A stretch of 64,000 nucleotides of DNA from Fictibacillus marinisediminis (GTDB lineage Bacteria > Bacillota > Bacilli > Bacillales > Fictibacillaceae), in assembly GCF_023149135.1 (NCBI RefSeq), contig NZ_JAIWJX010000002.1:1550001-1614000 (forward strand). Direction: 5' to 3'. Below are positions 23,123 to 31,394 of the stretch, piece after piece. The notes below the pieces were generated by a model. The model was not told the DNA's origin. It did not search any database and saw only the letters and a program-made list of their open reading frames with translations. The stretch's first letter is position 1. Each line of letters begins with the position of its first letter. Both the position numbers and the translations under genes were made by a program.

Positions 23123-24481
23123 GTGTTCAAGGAAATGACGGGAAATCAGATCCTGCTTTTTGTTATAAAAAGTTTAAAAGAACTTCGAAAGAAAGAGTTC
23201 CAGGAATTAATGGACGAACTGCACCCATACGACATCGCGGAAGTCTATAAGACACTGCCGGAGAAACACCGGCATAAATTTCTTACGTTCCTGACAACAA
23301 GGCAGCTTGCTTCTCTCATTCAGGAACTGGACAGCCATTTTCAAATCGAGATTCTTCATAAATTAGGAATCGAACGATCATCCCATATCATGAATGAAAT
23401 GGAAAACGATGACCTGGCGGACTTGCTAAGTAATTTCTCATTTGAAGAGATTCAGGATTTTCTAGCATCCATGAAGGCGGATGAATCCCGTACGGTCCAA
23501 TCACTCATGCAATATCCTGCCGACACCGCCGGCGGGATTATGACCAATCGGTTCGTCTGGATCCCGCAGATGTTTACAGTTCGCGATGCGGTCGATAAAC
23601 TGAAGACGTTCGCCGGATTTGCTGAAAATATTTATTATCTGTATGTCATTAATGAAGAAAAGCAGCTTGCCGGCGTCGTTTCCTATCGTGATCTGCTGCT
23701 GGGAGACCTCAACGACCGGATTGAAGACATCATGTTTACCCGGGTCATCTCTGTTGCTGCTGACATGGACCAGGAGGAAGTGGCTCGCACGATTGAAAAA
23801 TACGATTTCATTGCTGTTCCGGTAGTGGACGATAATGATGTTTTGCTTGGAATCGTAACGGTAGACGATGTGCTTGATGTTTTGATCGAAGAAGCGAATG
23901 AGGACATTGAAAAGCTATCAGCTTCGGGAAAATCCATTGATTTTAACACCAGTGCCTTCGTTGCTTCTTACCGCCGGCTTCCGTGGCTGATCTTGCTCCT
24001 GTTCATCGGCATTATCTCCGGAAGTATTATTTCTGCTTTTGAGGATACGCTGTCAAAGGTCGTATCGCTCGCATTCTTCATGCCGATGATCGCTGGAATG
24101 ACCGGAAATACGGGTACACAATCACTCGCTGTAGTGGTCCGTGGGCTTGTTTCCAATGACATCGATAAAAAGGTCGTCTGGCGCCTCATCTTCCGTGAAT
24201 TTGGAGTCGGGCTGATCATTGGCACTACCTGCGGAATTCTTATCGCACTCGTTGCTTTTTTCTGGCAGGGAAATGCCATTTTGGGATTGGTCGTTGGAAG
24301 CTCACTGTTTTTGACTCTTATTATTGGAACCCTTGCAGGAACGCTGATTCCACTTCTTTTATATCGTTTTAACGTCGACCCAGCCGTCGCTTCAGGGCCG
24401 CTGATTACAACACTCAACGATATTTTTTCATTGCTTGTCTATTTTGGGACTGCGTCGATCTTTATTTCTCATCTAATATGA
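23123..24481 (+). CDS. mgtE: Magnesium transporter MgtE
   Basis: This 452-residue protein has an N-terminal superhelical domain (residues 15-130, 'DELHPYDIAEVYKTLPEKHR'), two CBS domains (about 140-260) that sense Mg2+, a connecting helix, and five membrane helices (about 285-450) with pore motif 'MIAGMTGNTGTQSLAVVVRG'. It is a Mg2+ channel gated by cytoplasmic Mg2+. The frame runs upstream to 22883, but only GTG 23123 has a ribosome site (AAGGGGGTGA). I see no M-box Mg riboswitch in the 140 bases before it, unlike B. subtilis mgtE. Confidence 0.95.
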   Translation: MFKEMTGNQILLFVIKSLKELRKKEFQELMDELHPYDIAEVYKTLPEKHRHKFLTFLTTRQLASLIQELDSHFQIEILHKLGIERSSHIMNEMENDDLADLLSNFSFEEIQDFLASMKADESRTVQSLMQYPADTAGGIMTNRFVWIPQMFTVRDAVDKLKTFAGFAENIYYLYVINEEKQLAGVVSYRDLLLGDLNDRIEDIMFTRVISVAADMDQEEVARTIEKYDFIAVPVVDDNDVLLGIVTVDDVLDVLIEEANEDIEKLSASGKSIDFNTSAFVASYRRLPWLILLLFIGIISGSIISAFEDTLSKVVSLAFFMPMIAGMTGNTGTQSLAVVVRGLVSNDIDKKVVWRLIFREFGVGLIIGTTCGILIALVAFFWQGNAILGLVVGSSLFLTLIIGTLAGTLIPLLLYRFNVDPAVASGPLITTLNDIFSLLVYFGTASIFISHLI

Positions 24482-24485
24482 AACA

Positions 24486-24513
24486 AAACCCGCCGGCTGA
24501 TCGGCGGGTTTTT
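24486..24513 (+). terminator. Terminator of mgtE
   Basis: AAACCCGCCG pairs with CGGCGGGTTT, followed by T residues. Confidence 0.92.
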
Positions 24514-24521
24514 ACTCTGCT

Positions 24522-24629
24522 TTATCTGGTTTCAACGAGCCGGTCCACTTCTTCTTTCCAATCTACAATCTTGTTGGAGAACTCACTGAACGGAACATCA
24601 AAAGGATAAGACTTATTCAGAAGGAGTTG
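24522..24629 (-). pseudogene. Possible C-terminal gene remnant, 35 codons
   Basis: On the minus strand 35 codons between an upstream stop and TAA read as ordinary protein, including 'SYPFDVPFSEFSNKIVDW' and KEEVDRLVETR. No start codon with a ribosome site is present. The composition looks like the C-terminal end of a real protein whose front is lost, but I cannot name the parent. It could also be chance. Confidence 0.3.
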
Positions 24630-24751
24630 TTCTTCTTATAAAAGTTTATAAGAAATTGCCCTGATATTGGTAATGAAACATCTTTTTTACTATGTGAAAG
24701 GATTAATAATGGAAGTGTCGTATACGTGTCAATGTAGGAAGGAGAGATTAG

Positions 24752-25330
24752 ATGAATCATGTCATAGTGTACTGCCACCCGGCTAAAGAAAGTTTCAACA
24801 TGGCTTTGGTGGAGACATATACAGAGGAATTAAAGAAGAGCGGGCACACAGTGGCTGTCAGAAATCTGTATTCTTCTGGATTTCAGCCGGTTCTGACACA
24901 AGAGGAATATGAACAGTCCCTGGCTTTTATGTACAGCACTGATATTAAAAAAGAACAGGAGTTGCTTACCTGGTGTGACTGCCTTACGCTCATCTATCCG
25001 GTCTGGTGGGGAGGCATGCCTGCGTTGCTTAAAGGGTATATTGACAGGGTATTCAGCTACGGTTTTGCTTATGAACTGGATGGAGAAGAACCCATTCCGC
25101 AGTTGAAAGGAAAATCCGCAGTTTCAATCTGCACGACTGGAACGCCTTCTGAGATCTACGAAAAGAACGGTATGCATCATGCAATGAATCTCGCGCGGGA
25201 TCATAGTATTTTTGAATTTTGCGGAATGGAGGTCAAGCGGTCCATCTATTTTGGCAACGTAATCCATTCTCCCGAATCAGAGAGAGAAAGAATGCTGCAA
25301 TGCGTTCGAAGCCTAGGTTCGTCTTTCTAA
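24752..25330 (+). CDS. NAD(P)H quinone reductase, flavodoxin-like fold
   Basis: This 192-residue protein of the flavodoxin_2 family (KefF/MdaB type) has the N-terminal strand 'MNHVIVYCHPAKESFN', the FMN-binding loop 'YPVWWGGMPALLKGYIDRVF' (about residues 87-106) and 'CTTGTP' at about residue 129. It should reduce quinones or electrophiles by two electrons. A MarR-family gene lies convergently just downstream, a common pairing for quinone-responsive control. AAGGAGAG precedes the ATG. Confidence 0.88.
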   Translation: MNHVIVYCHPAKESFNMALVETYTEELKKSGHTVAVRNLYSSGFQPVLTQEEYEQSLAFMYSTDIKKEQELLTWCDCLTLIYPVWWGGMPALLKGYIDRVFSYGFAYELDGEEPIPQLKGKSAVSICTTGTPSEIYEKNGMHHAMNLARDHSIFEFCGMEVKRSIYFGNVIHSPESERERMLQCVRSLGSSF

Positions 25331-25369
25331 AGGTGCGGATAAGAATTGAATTTAAAATCTCTGCACTGA

Positions 25370-25410
25370 AAACGGCAAAAACACTTTATGGTTAAGTGTT
25401 TTTGCCGTTT
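25370..25410. terminator. Bidirectional terminator, 17-bp stem
   Basis: AAACGGCAAAAACACTT pairs perfectly with AAGTGTTTTTGCCGTTT around a 7-nt loop, between the convergent reductase and MarR genes. Confidence 0.9.
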
Positions 25411-25416
25411 CTAAGA

Positions 25417-25845
25417 CTAAATCATTCGGTTTAAGTAGTCTACCATTCTTTCCATTTCCTCATCAGAGAGCCCGGAGAACTTTTCTCTGAAATAGTCCCG
25501 GCGGATGGAAGCCAGTTTTTCTGCAACAGAATGGCCTTTTTCTGTTATTTTAACGTATACGATTCTTCGGTCAGTAACTGAACGTTCTCTTGTGATCATA
25601 CCTTTTTTTATTAGACGGTCTGTTACTCCGGTAATGTGGCTTGAAGACACCTTCATTTCTGCTGCCAGTTCAGATGCAGTAAGAAAATCTTTATCTTTTA
25701 ACAGATTCAGCACTCCGAACTCATTGGAGGGGACATCATCAGAAAAAAGGTCATTGATGTCTTTCCTGAATGTCCGAAAGACGGTTTGGAAGCTGGTTTC
25801 GAGCTCTGCAATAGATTCCGTGCGTTTATCACTCATATCATTCAC
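25417..25845 (-). CDS. MarR-family transcriptional regulator
   Basis: This 142-residue winged-helix repressor has the core 'ASELAAEMKVSSSHITGVTD' (about residues 57-76) and the wing 'RSVTDRRIVYVKITEKG' (about residues 88-104), flanked by dimerisation helices. Such proteins sense phenolics, quinones or oxidation. The neighbouring quinone reductase is a plausible target, though the two genes converge rather than diverge. The extreme N-terminus (MNDMSDKRTES) is flexible. Confidence 0.9.
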   Translation of the reverse strand: MNDMSDKRTESIAELETSFQTVFRTFRKDINDLFSDDVPSNEFGVLNLLKDKDFLTASELAAEMKVSSSHITGVTDRLIKKGMITRERSVTDRRIVYVKITEKGHSVAEKLASIRRDYFREKFSGLSDEEMERMVDYLNRMI

Positions 25846-26018
25846 CTATTCTACGTTTAGTTCAATATTGACGCTTCTATTAAATATAGTATACTGTGGC
25901 GGCCATTTACTCAAACATTTATCTGTTATTGACACAAAGTTTCCTGTTTTGGAACTTCTTTTCTCGTTTCCGATATGGTACCCTCGAAGTGGAAATGAAA
26001 TAAGAATGAGGTTGGAAG

Positions 26019-26108
26019 ATGAAAAACAGTACATTATGGTTTTTGCTGCTTGGAATTGGTTTTCTCGCAGGAATCATCTACTGGGTGTGGGTGTTCGCAG
26101 CGAATTAA
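26019..26108 (+). CDS. 29-residue single-span membrane peptide
   Basis: An ATG preceded by a GAGG site opens 29 codons: MKNSTLWF, a hydrophobic helix of about 20 residues containing GIGFLAG and a W-rich end, then AAN. A terminator follows directly. The product would be a tiny bitopic membrane peptide of unknown function, on the plus strand between the MarR promoter and the amidase gene. Confidence 0.55.
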   Translation: MKNSTLWFLLLGIGFLAGIIYWVWVFAAN

Positions 26109-26154
26109 AAGGCGGAGGAGTTGTCTGTAAAGGCAGCTCCTTTTGTTTTTTTTT
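26107..26154 (+). terminator. Terminator after the 29-codon gene
   Basis: AAAAGG and GGAG on the left can pair with CTCC and CCTTTT on the right; an extended T run follows. Confidence 0.7.
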
Positions 26155-26190
26155 GCCTACTTATAGGTAAAAAGGAAATGAGGGATAGGT

Positions 26191-26862
26191 TTGATAGGGA
26201 ATCGTTACAGTATCACTTCTATGCTGATTGATAAAAAGTGGAGGCACAGGCCAGGCGGCAACAGAATACCGAGGTACGCGGTGGCCCATGATACTGGAAA
26301 TGAAGGCTCCACTGCCCTGCAAAATTTCAACTATTTTAACAGCAGGCATTTAGCCGCTTCTGCTCATGTATTTATTGATGATCAGGACATCCTGATGATC
26401 ATCCCGCTGCGCGAGAAAACCTGGCATGTCAGAAGACAGGTGTCTGATGCGAACGACTGGGCTATAGGAGTGGAGTTATGCTATGGCGGAAAGATTTCAT
26501 GGGTAGAAGCATATAAACGATATGTCTGGTTTTTTTCCTGGCTGTGCCAAACCTATGAATGGAATCCCACTCTGCATATTAAAGGACATTTTCAGCTGGA
26601 TCCGGGCAGGCGGAAAGACCCTGTGAACGCGTTAAAAAGGAATGGGAAGAGTTTTGAAGATTTTCTTCAGGATGTAAAAGATCAATTGGAAATCATAAAA
26701 AGGGAAGGAGAAGGCGTGCATCGGGTTAACGAAAAAAAGCGTGACAGGCTCTATCGTGTTCAAATCGGCTGTTTTAGACAAAAAGGGAATGCAGAAGAGG
26801 CAGCACAGAAAGCCATTAAAGCAGGATTTGATGCGATTATTCTTGTGGATGAATCTTCATAA
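26191..26862 (+). CDS. N-acetylmuramoyl-L-alanine amidase with C-terminal SPOR domain
   Basis: This 223-residue protein has an amidase_2 (PGRP-like) domain at residues 5-155, with zinc ligands in 'YAVAHDTGN' and 'IKGHFQLDPGRRKDP' (His and Asp), like B. subtilis CwlA/XlyA. The C-terminal 'YRVQIGCFRQKGNAEEAAQ' (residues 190-208) is a SPOR domain, which binds denuded glycan. It cleaves the glycan-peptide bond of peptidoglycan. There is no signal peptide, as in phage-type and some cortex amidases. The start is TTG after GAGGGATAGG. Confidence 0.85.
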   Translation: MIGNRYSITSMLIDKKWRHRPGGNRIPRYAVAHDTGNEGSTALQNFNYFNSRHLAASAHVFIDDQDILMIIPLREKTWHVRRQVSDANDWAIGVELCYGGKISWVEAYKRYVWFFSWLCQTYEWNPTLHIKGHFQLDPGRRKDPVNALKRNGKSFEDFLQDVKDQLEIIKREGEGVHRVNEKKRDRLYRVQIGCFRQKGNAEEAAQKAIKAGFDAIILVDESS

Positions 26863-26878
26863 AATGGCGCGCTGCCTA

Positions 26879-26908
26879 TTGCAATACAAAATTTAAAAAT
26901 GGTATAAT
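26879..26908 (+). promoter_or_regulatory. SigmaA promoter for the 40-codon leader ORF and ABC-F gene
   Basis: TTGCAA and TATAAT are separated by 18 bases, about 35 bases before the 40-codon ORF. Confidence 0.7.
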
Positions 26909-26946
26909 TGGAACAAATATACTTTTGGATGAAAGGAGGGGTAGGA

Positions 26947-27069
26947 ATGCTGAATGGTGTACGTTGTATGGTGGATTGGCTGACGGTTGAAGTACGCTCT
27001 ATTACACATGTAATAGCTGTCAACGGGAGAAGTCTGTCCAAATTTCATACAACATTAGTGCATCAGTAA
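26947..27069 (+). CDS. 40-codon ORF, candidate leader peptide of the ABC-F gene
   Basis: A strong AAAGGAGG site lies seven bases before the ATG, and a good promoter lies upstream, so translation is likely. The product begins MLNGVRCMVDWLTVEVRS and ends TTLVHQ; it has no membrane helix or known motif. A terminator at 27101-27135 separates it from the ABC-F start. Antibiotic-resistance ABC-F genes such as vmlR are often controlled by ribosome stalling on such short ORFs, so a regulatory role is plausible but unproven. Confidence 0.6.
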   Translation: MLNGVRCMVDWLTVEVRSITHVIAVNGRSLSKFHTTLVHQ

Positions 27070-27100
27070 GTTTTCCATACCCATTCCTCATCAACGGATC

Positions 27101-27135
27101 AACCATGGGCAGGTATGCTTGCCCATGGTTTTTTG
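27101..27135 (+). terminator. Terminator between the leader ORF and ABC-F gene
   Basis: AACCATGGGCA pairs with TGCCCATGGTT around an 8-nt loop and is followed by T residues; a candidate attenuator. Confidence 0.9.
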
Positions 27136-27189
27136 TCTTTTAATTTATTTGAAGAATGGGTAACCACCAAATTTGAGGAGTGTTTACCT

Positions 27190-28800
27190 ATGATTATTTG
27201 TTCCGCGAACGGACTCACAAAAAGCTTCGGAGGACATACCGTATTTAATAATATATCTCTGGAAATCCATAGCACAGACCGGATAGGCCTGATCGGGCGT
27301 AACGGAACCGGAAAAAGTACTTTATTTAAACTGCTTGCGGGTACAGAGCATCCGGACGAAGGAAGTGTTCATCTCAAGAAAGGATCGGCGGCGGGCTATT
27401 TGGAGCAGGTGCCGGTCCGATCGGATAATGCCTCGGTTTATGAGGTGTTTATGCAGTCCTTTTCTGAACTTCATGAAATTCAAGAAAAAATAAATGCTCT
27501 GACTGCAAAAATGAGTGAGAATCCAAATGAAAAGCAGCTGGATAAATGGCTGAATCAGCTATATGGCCTTCAGGAGACATATGAAGAAATGGGAGGGTAT
27601 TCCATCGAATCCAAGATTAGCGGAATCGTAAAAGGCCTCGGTCTTGACGCTGTAAAAGACCAGCCATTCTCTTCCATCAGCGGAGGTGAAAAGACAAAGG
27701 CAGGGCTCGGATGCCTGCTTCTGCAGGAGCCGGATCTGCTTTTGCTTGATGAACCGACCAACCATCTTGATTTAAGTACGATGGAATGGCTTGAAGACTA
27801 TTTGCTGAAATACAAGGGGGCTGTCGTCATCATCTCCCATGACCGCTATTTCCTGGATCGTACCGTGAACAAAATTTATGATCTGGAAGACGGAGAAGTG
27901 ATCCTCTATCACGGGAATTATAGTGCTTTTTCAGCTGAAAAAGAAAAACGCCTGCTTGCTGAATTTGCTCAGTATCAGGAACAGCAAAAAAGAATAAAAA
28001 AAATGCAGGAGGCCATTAAGCGTCTGCGCGACTGGGCGATCAGGGGTGACAATGGCGATCTTCACAGACGGGCCCGCAGCATGGAACGGGCTATAGAAAG
28101 GATGCAGAAAATCAAACGTCCGGTACTTAACCGCAGAAAGACAGAAATCTCGTTTCAGATGAAGGATCGAAGCGGAAAAGAAGTCCTTTCTATGCTGGAT
28201 GTGACGGCAAGCTATCCTGGCAGGGAGATACTGAAACAAGTTGATCTTTTTATCCGTTTTGGTGAAAAGGTTGCAATTGTAGGCAACAATGGGACAGGAA
28301 AGTCTACCTTGTTAAAAGCGATCTTAGGGGAGCAGGAAGTCACTGGTCTTATCGAGATTGGAAGATCCGTTAAACTTGGGTACCTTTCCCAGACCGGACT
28401 GAACAGTCACCCGGATGAAACGGTATTGTCTGCTTTTCGCGAAGCTGTTCCTGTTGATGAAGGGACAGCAAGGCATTTGCTTGCCAAGTTTTTATTTTAT
28501 GGACAGTCCGTGTTCAAGAAGGTGAGGGATTTAAGCGGAGGAGAGAATACCCGCCTTCGCTTTGCACAGCTCGTCAACCAGGATGTCAATCTGCTGCTGC
28601 TTGATGAGCCGACCAACCATCTGGATATTGATTCACGTGAAGTCCTGGAGGATGCCCTGGAAGAATATAACGGAACTGTGGTAGCTGTATCGCATGACCG
28701 GTATTTCTTAAATAAGCTCTTCAACCGTGTGGCCTGGGTTCATGAAGGAGAGATCAAAGAATATTTAGGCACTTATGATGAGGCTCGGCTTCAAAGGTAG
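27190..28800 (+). CDS. ABC-F family ATPase, ribosome-protection-like
   Basis: This 536-residue protein has two ABC domains on one chain and no membrane segments. Walker A motifs are at residues 36-43 (GRNGTGKS) and about 364 (GNNGTGKS), with 'SISGGEKTKAGLG' and 'DLSGGENTRLRFA' signatures and two LLLLDEPTNHLD Walker B boxes. The basic linker (about residues 265-330, 'RIKKMQEAIKRLRDWAIRGD') is the part that reaches the peptidyl-transferase centre in ABC-F factors. It acts on the ribosome, either in translation or in antibiotic protection; linker style and the leader favour the latter. The start at 27190 follows GAGGAG; the 25 extra upstream codons overlap the terminator. Confidence 0.88.
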   Translation: MIICSANGLTKSFGGHTVFNNISLEIHSTDRIGLIGRNGTGKSTLFKLLAGTEHPDEGSVHLKKGSAAGYLEQVPVRSDNASVYEVFMQSFSELHEIQEKINALTAKMSENPNEKQLDKWLNQLYGLQETYEEMGGYSIESKISGIVKGLGLDAVKDQPFSSISGGEKTKAGLGCLLLQEPDLLLLDEPTNHLDLSTMEWLEDYLLKYKGAVVIISHDRYFLDRTVNKIYDLEDGEVILYHGNYSAFSAEKEKRLLAEFAQYQEQQKRIKKMQEAIKRLRDWAIRGDNGDLHRRARSMERAIERMQKIKRPVLNRRKTEISFQMKDRSGKEVLSMLDVTASYPGREILKQVDLFIRFGEKVAIVGNNGTGKSTLLKAILGEQEVTGLIEIGRSVKLGYLSQTGLNSHPDETVLSAFREAVPVDEGTARHLLAKFLFYGQSVFKKVRDLSGGENTRLRFAQLVNQDVNLLLLDEPTNHLDIDSREVLEDALEEYNGTVVAVSHDRYFLNKLFNRVAWVHEGEIKEYLGTYDEARLQR

Positions 28801-28878
28801 GAAATCGTTTATTGTAAGCCTGCGATAGTGTATGATGATAGGACAATATAAACGATATGAGAGATAGAGGGGTAGACG

Positions 28879-29712
28879 ATGGACAAGGACTTAAGAGCTC
28901 TGGGAGACCGCATTGTTCAGCATAAAGTGGAACTTGCTGAGGCCGTAACACAGAATCGGATAAAGAATGGGATCAATCCGCCGAATGACCAGCAAAAGCA
29001 GCTTTTAATCGATTGGCGCATTGAACTGTTTCAATTCATCGGTGAAGCATTATTCTCAAACCTCGAACAATCAGAAAAAAGATTTTTAGAATGGGGAAAA
29101 AAAAGCGGGGAAATTGCGGTAGAAATCAATTTGTCCCTTGATACAGCCCTCGATTCTACACGGCTTTACCGGACGATCATCTGGGAATTCATTGGAAAAG
29201 AAGTGGAAAGAAATGATTACGATAACCATACAGTCATGAAGGCTGTGACTATTATTGATCCATTATTGGATAAGGTGGTTTATTCTTTCAGCGTGGCCTA
29301 TGTGGACTATAATCATCATCTGCTCGACTTGGCCAGAGATGCACTTGAAGAGCTGTCTGTTCCTGTTGTCCGCCTTACGCAGACGGTCGGGGTCCTGCCT
29401 CTCGTCGGTCCCATTGATACACACCGCTCGAAATTGATCATGGAGATCGCTCTTAATGAATGTATGGAGATGCAGATTGAGCACCTTTATATTGATTTAT
29501 CAGGTGTTCCAATCATTGATACGATGGTCGCCCATAACCTTTTTCAAGTGATTACATCCTTAAAGCTTCTCGGTGTGGATGTAACATTGACAGGCATGCG
29601 GCCAGAACTTGCTCAGACCGTTGTTGCTCTGGGAATTAGCTTTGAGGGATTTTCCATCGCAGGAAGCCTTCATCAGGCACTGGGACAGAAAGGATTATTG
29701 CAAAGCGTGTAA
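28879..29712 (+). CDS. RsbR-family stressosome protein
   Basis: This 277-residue protein has a non-haem-globin-like N-terminal helical domain (residues 1-145) and a C-terminal STAS domain (150-270). The STAS domain keeps 'DLSGVPIIDTMVAHNLF' and 'VTLTGMRPELAQTVVALGI', whose Thr residues match the RsbT phosphorylation sites of RsbR paralogues. Stressosomes relay stress to SigmaB. It is one of the co-antagonist paralogues (RsbRB/RC/RD type), encoded away from the sigB operon. AGGGG precedes the ATG, and a possible SigmaB promoter (GTTTAT, 15 bases, GTGTAT) lies upstream. Confidence 0.88.
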   Translation: MDKDLRALGDRIVQHKVELAEAVTQNRIKNGINPPNDQQKQLLIDWRIELFQFIGEALFSNLEQSEKRFLEWGKKSGEIAVEINLSLDTALDSTRLYRTIIWEFIGKEVERNDYDNHTVMKAVTIIDPLLDKVVYSFSVAYVDYNHHLLDLARDALEELSVPVVRLTQTVGVLPLVGPIDTHRSKLIMEIALNECMEMQIEHLYIDLSGVPIIDTMVAHNLFQVITSLKLLGVDVTLTGMRPELAQTVVALGISFEGFSIAGSLHQALGQKGLLQSV

Positions 29713-29724
29713 TATTATTAGGGT

Positions 29725-29759
29725 ATATGCCTATCCTTACTAAGGATAGGCATATTTTT
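29725..29759 (+). terminator. Terminator of the rsbR paralogue
   Basis: A 15-bp near-continuous stem, ATATGCCTATCCTTA with its complement, is followed by T residues. Confidence 0.9.
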
Positions 29760-29825
29760 CTAGTTGCATAAAGAACGTTTGTTCGCATATACTGTGAATA
29801 AATAAATGGTAAGGCGGTGGCTAAA

Positions 29826-30029
29826 ATGAATCGATTGCTGATGCGTTGTGTGTCTGAACGTTCTCCCTTTATGATGATCTATCAGTCTGGCGGCGGGCAG
29901 TTTACTCAGCGTTACGTTTTTCCGATTTCTTGTGAAGGAGAAACGTTAACCGCCTATTGCTGTCTTCGAAAACAAATCCGTACGTTTAAGCTGTCTAATA
30001 TTTTGTCGGTTGCCGGAAAAACGGCCTGA
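29826..30029 (+). CDS. Small WYL-like protein, 67 aa
   Basis: This is a short protein with an 'SPFMMIYQSGGGQFTQRYVF' strand pair and 'AYCCLRKQIRTFKLSNILSV', which matches the core of WYL-type ligand-binding modules without a DNA-binding domain. The ATG at 29826 follows AAGGCGG; an in-frame GTG at 29817 lies inside that site. It could be a stand-alone WYL sensor; its function is unknown. The next gene begins 22 bases later, suggesting an operon. Confidence 0.7.
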   Translation: MNRLLMRCVSERSPFMMIYQSGGGQFTQRYVFPISCEGETLTAYCCLRKQIRTFKLSNILSVAGKTA

Positions 30030-30051
30030 ACGGCGATCGGGAGGAACAAAA

Positions 30052-30420
30052 ATGTTATATGGCGATGAAAGAGATCGTATACTAGTAGATAAATATATTA
30101 TGTATCCTATGCTGCTTACCATCTTTAACCGTGATTTAAAAGTGATTGCCGTTTCTCCTTTCAAATTAAGGCAGCCGTATGTCACACTCATCGAGAATGT
30201 GATGAATGCCATCAGTTTTGAATTAAAAGATGTGAAAAAAGAAATGATGGCCCGTAAAATTAAAGTAACGGATGGAAGGCCAGTGGATGACATCACAGAA
30301 TATCAGATTTTTATCCGGGGATATCAGGAAGTTATGAGATTCCCGAACGTCCATCTTCGAAATAAAGCAGAATTGCTGATGAAACATTTTCTTTTTGGTA
30401 CGCTGATAGAGCGCAAATAG
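30052..30420 (+). CDS. Conserved hypothetical protein, 122 aa
   Basis: This soluble mixed alpha/beta protein begins MLYGDERDRILVDKYIM, contains 'SPFKLRQPYVTLIENVM' and ends GTLIERK. GGGAGG precedes the ATG at 30052; the frame extends 14 codons further upstream but without a ribosome site. I do not recognise the family. It lies between the WYL-like gene and a kinase-like gene, all on the same strand. Confidence 0.75.
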   Translation: MLYGDERDRILVDKYIMYPMLLTIFNRDLKVIAVSPFKLRQPYVTLIENVMNAISFELKDVKKEMMARKIKVTDGRPVDDITEYQIFIRGYQEVMRFPNVHLRNKAELLMKHFLFGTLIERK

Positions 30421-30473
30421 CAAAGCTGTTCAAAGCTTTCGGCGAGAGACTTAGGAATCGGGCCAGGTGAATC

Positions 30474-31112
30474 ATGAAAAAGTATACGCAGTTAGCAGAG
30501 GAGTTAACACAAGAAGTAAAAATAATTAGCAGGAATCCCGGTGATCCTGTGGAAGTTCTGTTCGCTCCTGAACCGTGGGAGCTTCTGGGCTGCGGCAATT
30601 ATGCTGCCGTTTTCGTCCGTCCTGATTTCCCTGACCAAGTCGTTAAGATTTATGGCAGAAATCATGAAGACCTGCTTGAAGAGATATCTGTTTACCGGCA
30701 GCTGGGGGAGCACCCTGGATATTCACGCTGTTACGGATATGGAGAACGCCACTTGATCCTAAAGCGAATCGAAGGAATAACACTTTATGATTGCCTGCAT
30801 AAAGGGGTGAAAATTTCCGAAAACGTGATTCGTGACGTGGATGAAGCACTGTGCTATGCTCGAAACCGCGGCCTTTTTCCCCGGGATGTTCACGGGAAAA
30901 ATGTAATGATTTCTAATGGGCGGGGAATCATTGTGGATGTTTCAGATTTTTGCAAGAAAGAGGAATGCTATAAATGGAGAGATTTAAGAAAGGCTTATTT
31001 TAAGATCTATCAGCCGTTCTTTTATAGATTCCCTCTTAGAGTTCCTTATCCGGTGCTGAATGGTGTACGAATCGGCTATCGATGGTACAAAAGATGGAAA
31101 ATGAAAAAATAG
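30474..31112 (+). CDS. Protein kinase-like protein (YrzF-like)
   Basis: This 212-residue compact kinase-fold protein has a Gly-containing N-lobe ('LLGCGNYAAVFVRPDFPDQV'), a candidate catalytic loop 'RDVHGKNVM' near residue 138 (Asp and Asn present) and 'IIVDVSDF' in place of the DFG region. Size and motifs resemble B. subtilis YrzF, annotated as a putative Ser/Thr kinase. The C-terminal 30 residues are strongly basic. Activity is not assured because the lobe motifs are minimal. It sits just before the c-di-GMP riboswitch. Confidence 0.7.
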   Translation: MKKYTQLAEELTQEVKIISRNPGDPVEVLFAPEPWELLGCGNYAAVFVRPDFPDQVVKIYGRNHEDLLEEISVYRQLGEHPGYSRCYGYGERHLILKRIEGITLYDCLHKGVKISENVIRDVDEALCYARNRGLFPRDVHGKNVMISNGRGIIVDVSDFCKKEECYKWRDLRKAYFKIYQPFFYRFPLRVPYPVLNGVRIGYRWYKRWKMKK

Positions 31113-31189
31113 GTCTAAGGTTCGTGTTTGGTGTTGGTAAAAATAGGTTATATGGTATATAATTACTATATCGGATAAATAGAAGAGAC

Positions 31190-31275
31190 CTTTGTCTCAG
31201 AGCAAACCATCTGAAAAGGTGGGACGCAAAGCCGCGGGCCTAACGTTTGTAGAAACTATGGCAGCCGGGTTGCCA
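31190..31275 (+). ncRNA. Cyclic di-GMP-I (GEMM) riboswitch
   Basis: The sequence carries GCAAACC, then a CCATCT-GAAA-AGGTGG hairpin with a GNRA tetraloop, GGGACGCAAAGCC, GGGCCTAA and the tetraloop-receptor side GGCAGCCGGGTTGCC. This is the GEMM-I aptamer layout. The downstream sequence to 31318 has pairing potential (GGGGAAA with TTTCCCT, GCCA with TGGC) ending in seven T residues, a probable terminator expression platform. It lies ahead of a diguanylate cyclase gene. Confidence 0.95.
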
Positions 31276-31318
31276 AAGGGGAAAGAGCGATTTCCCTGCA
31301 GGGGAGATGGCTTTTTTT
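31276..31318 (+). terminator. Probable expression-platform terminator of the GEMM riboswitch
   Basis: GGGGAAA/TTTCCCT and flanking GCCA/TGGC can stack before a T7 tract. AGATGG here can also pair with CCATCT of the aptamer, giving an alternative fold. The ON or OFF sense was not resolved. Confidence 0.6.
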
Positions 31319-31394
31319 GTTATGTTCGGCCAAATACATCTTGTTCAAAGCCGGTCACTTCTTAAATACTATATTGAATAGAGGGATCCAACCT

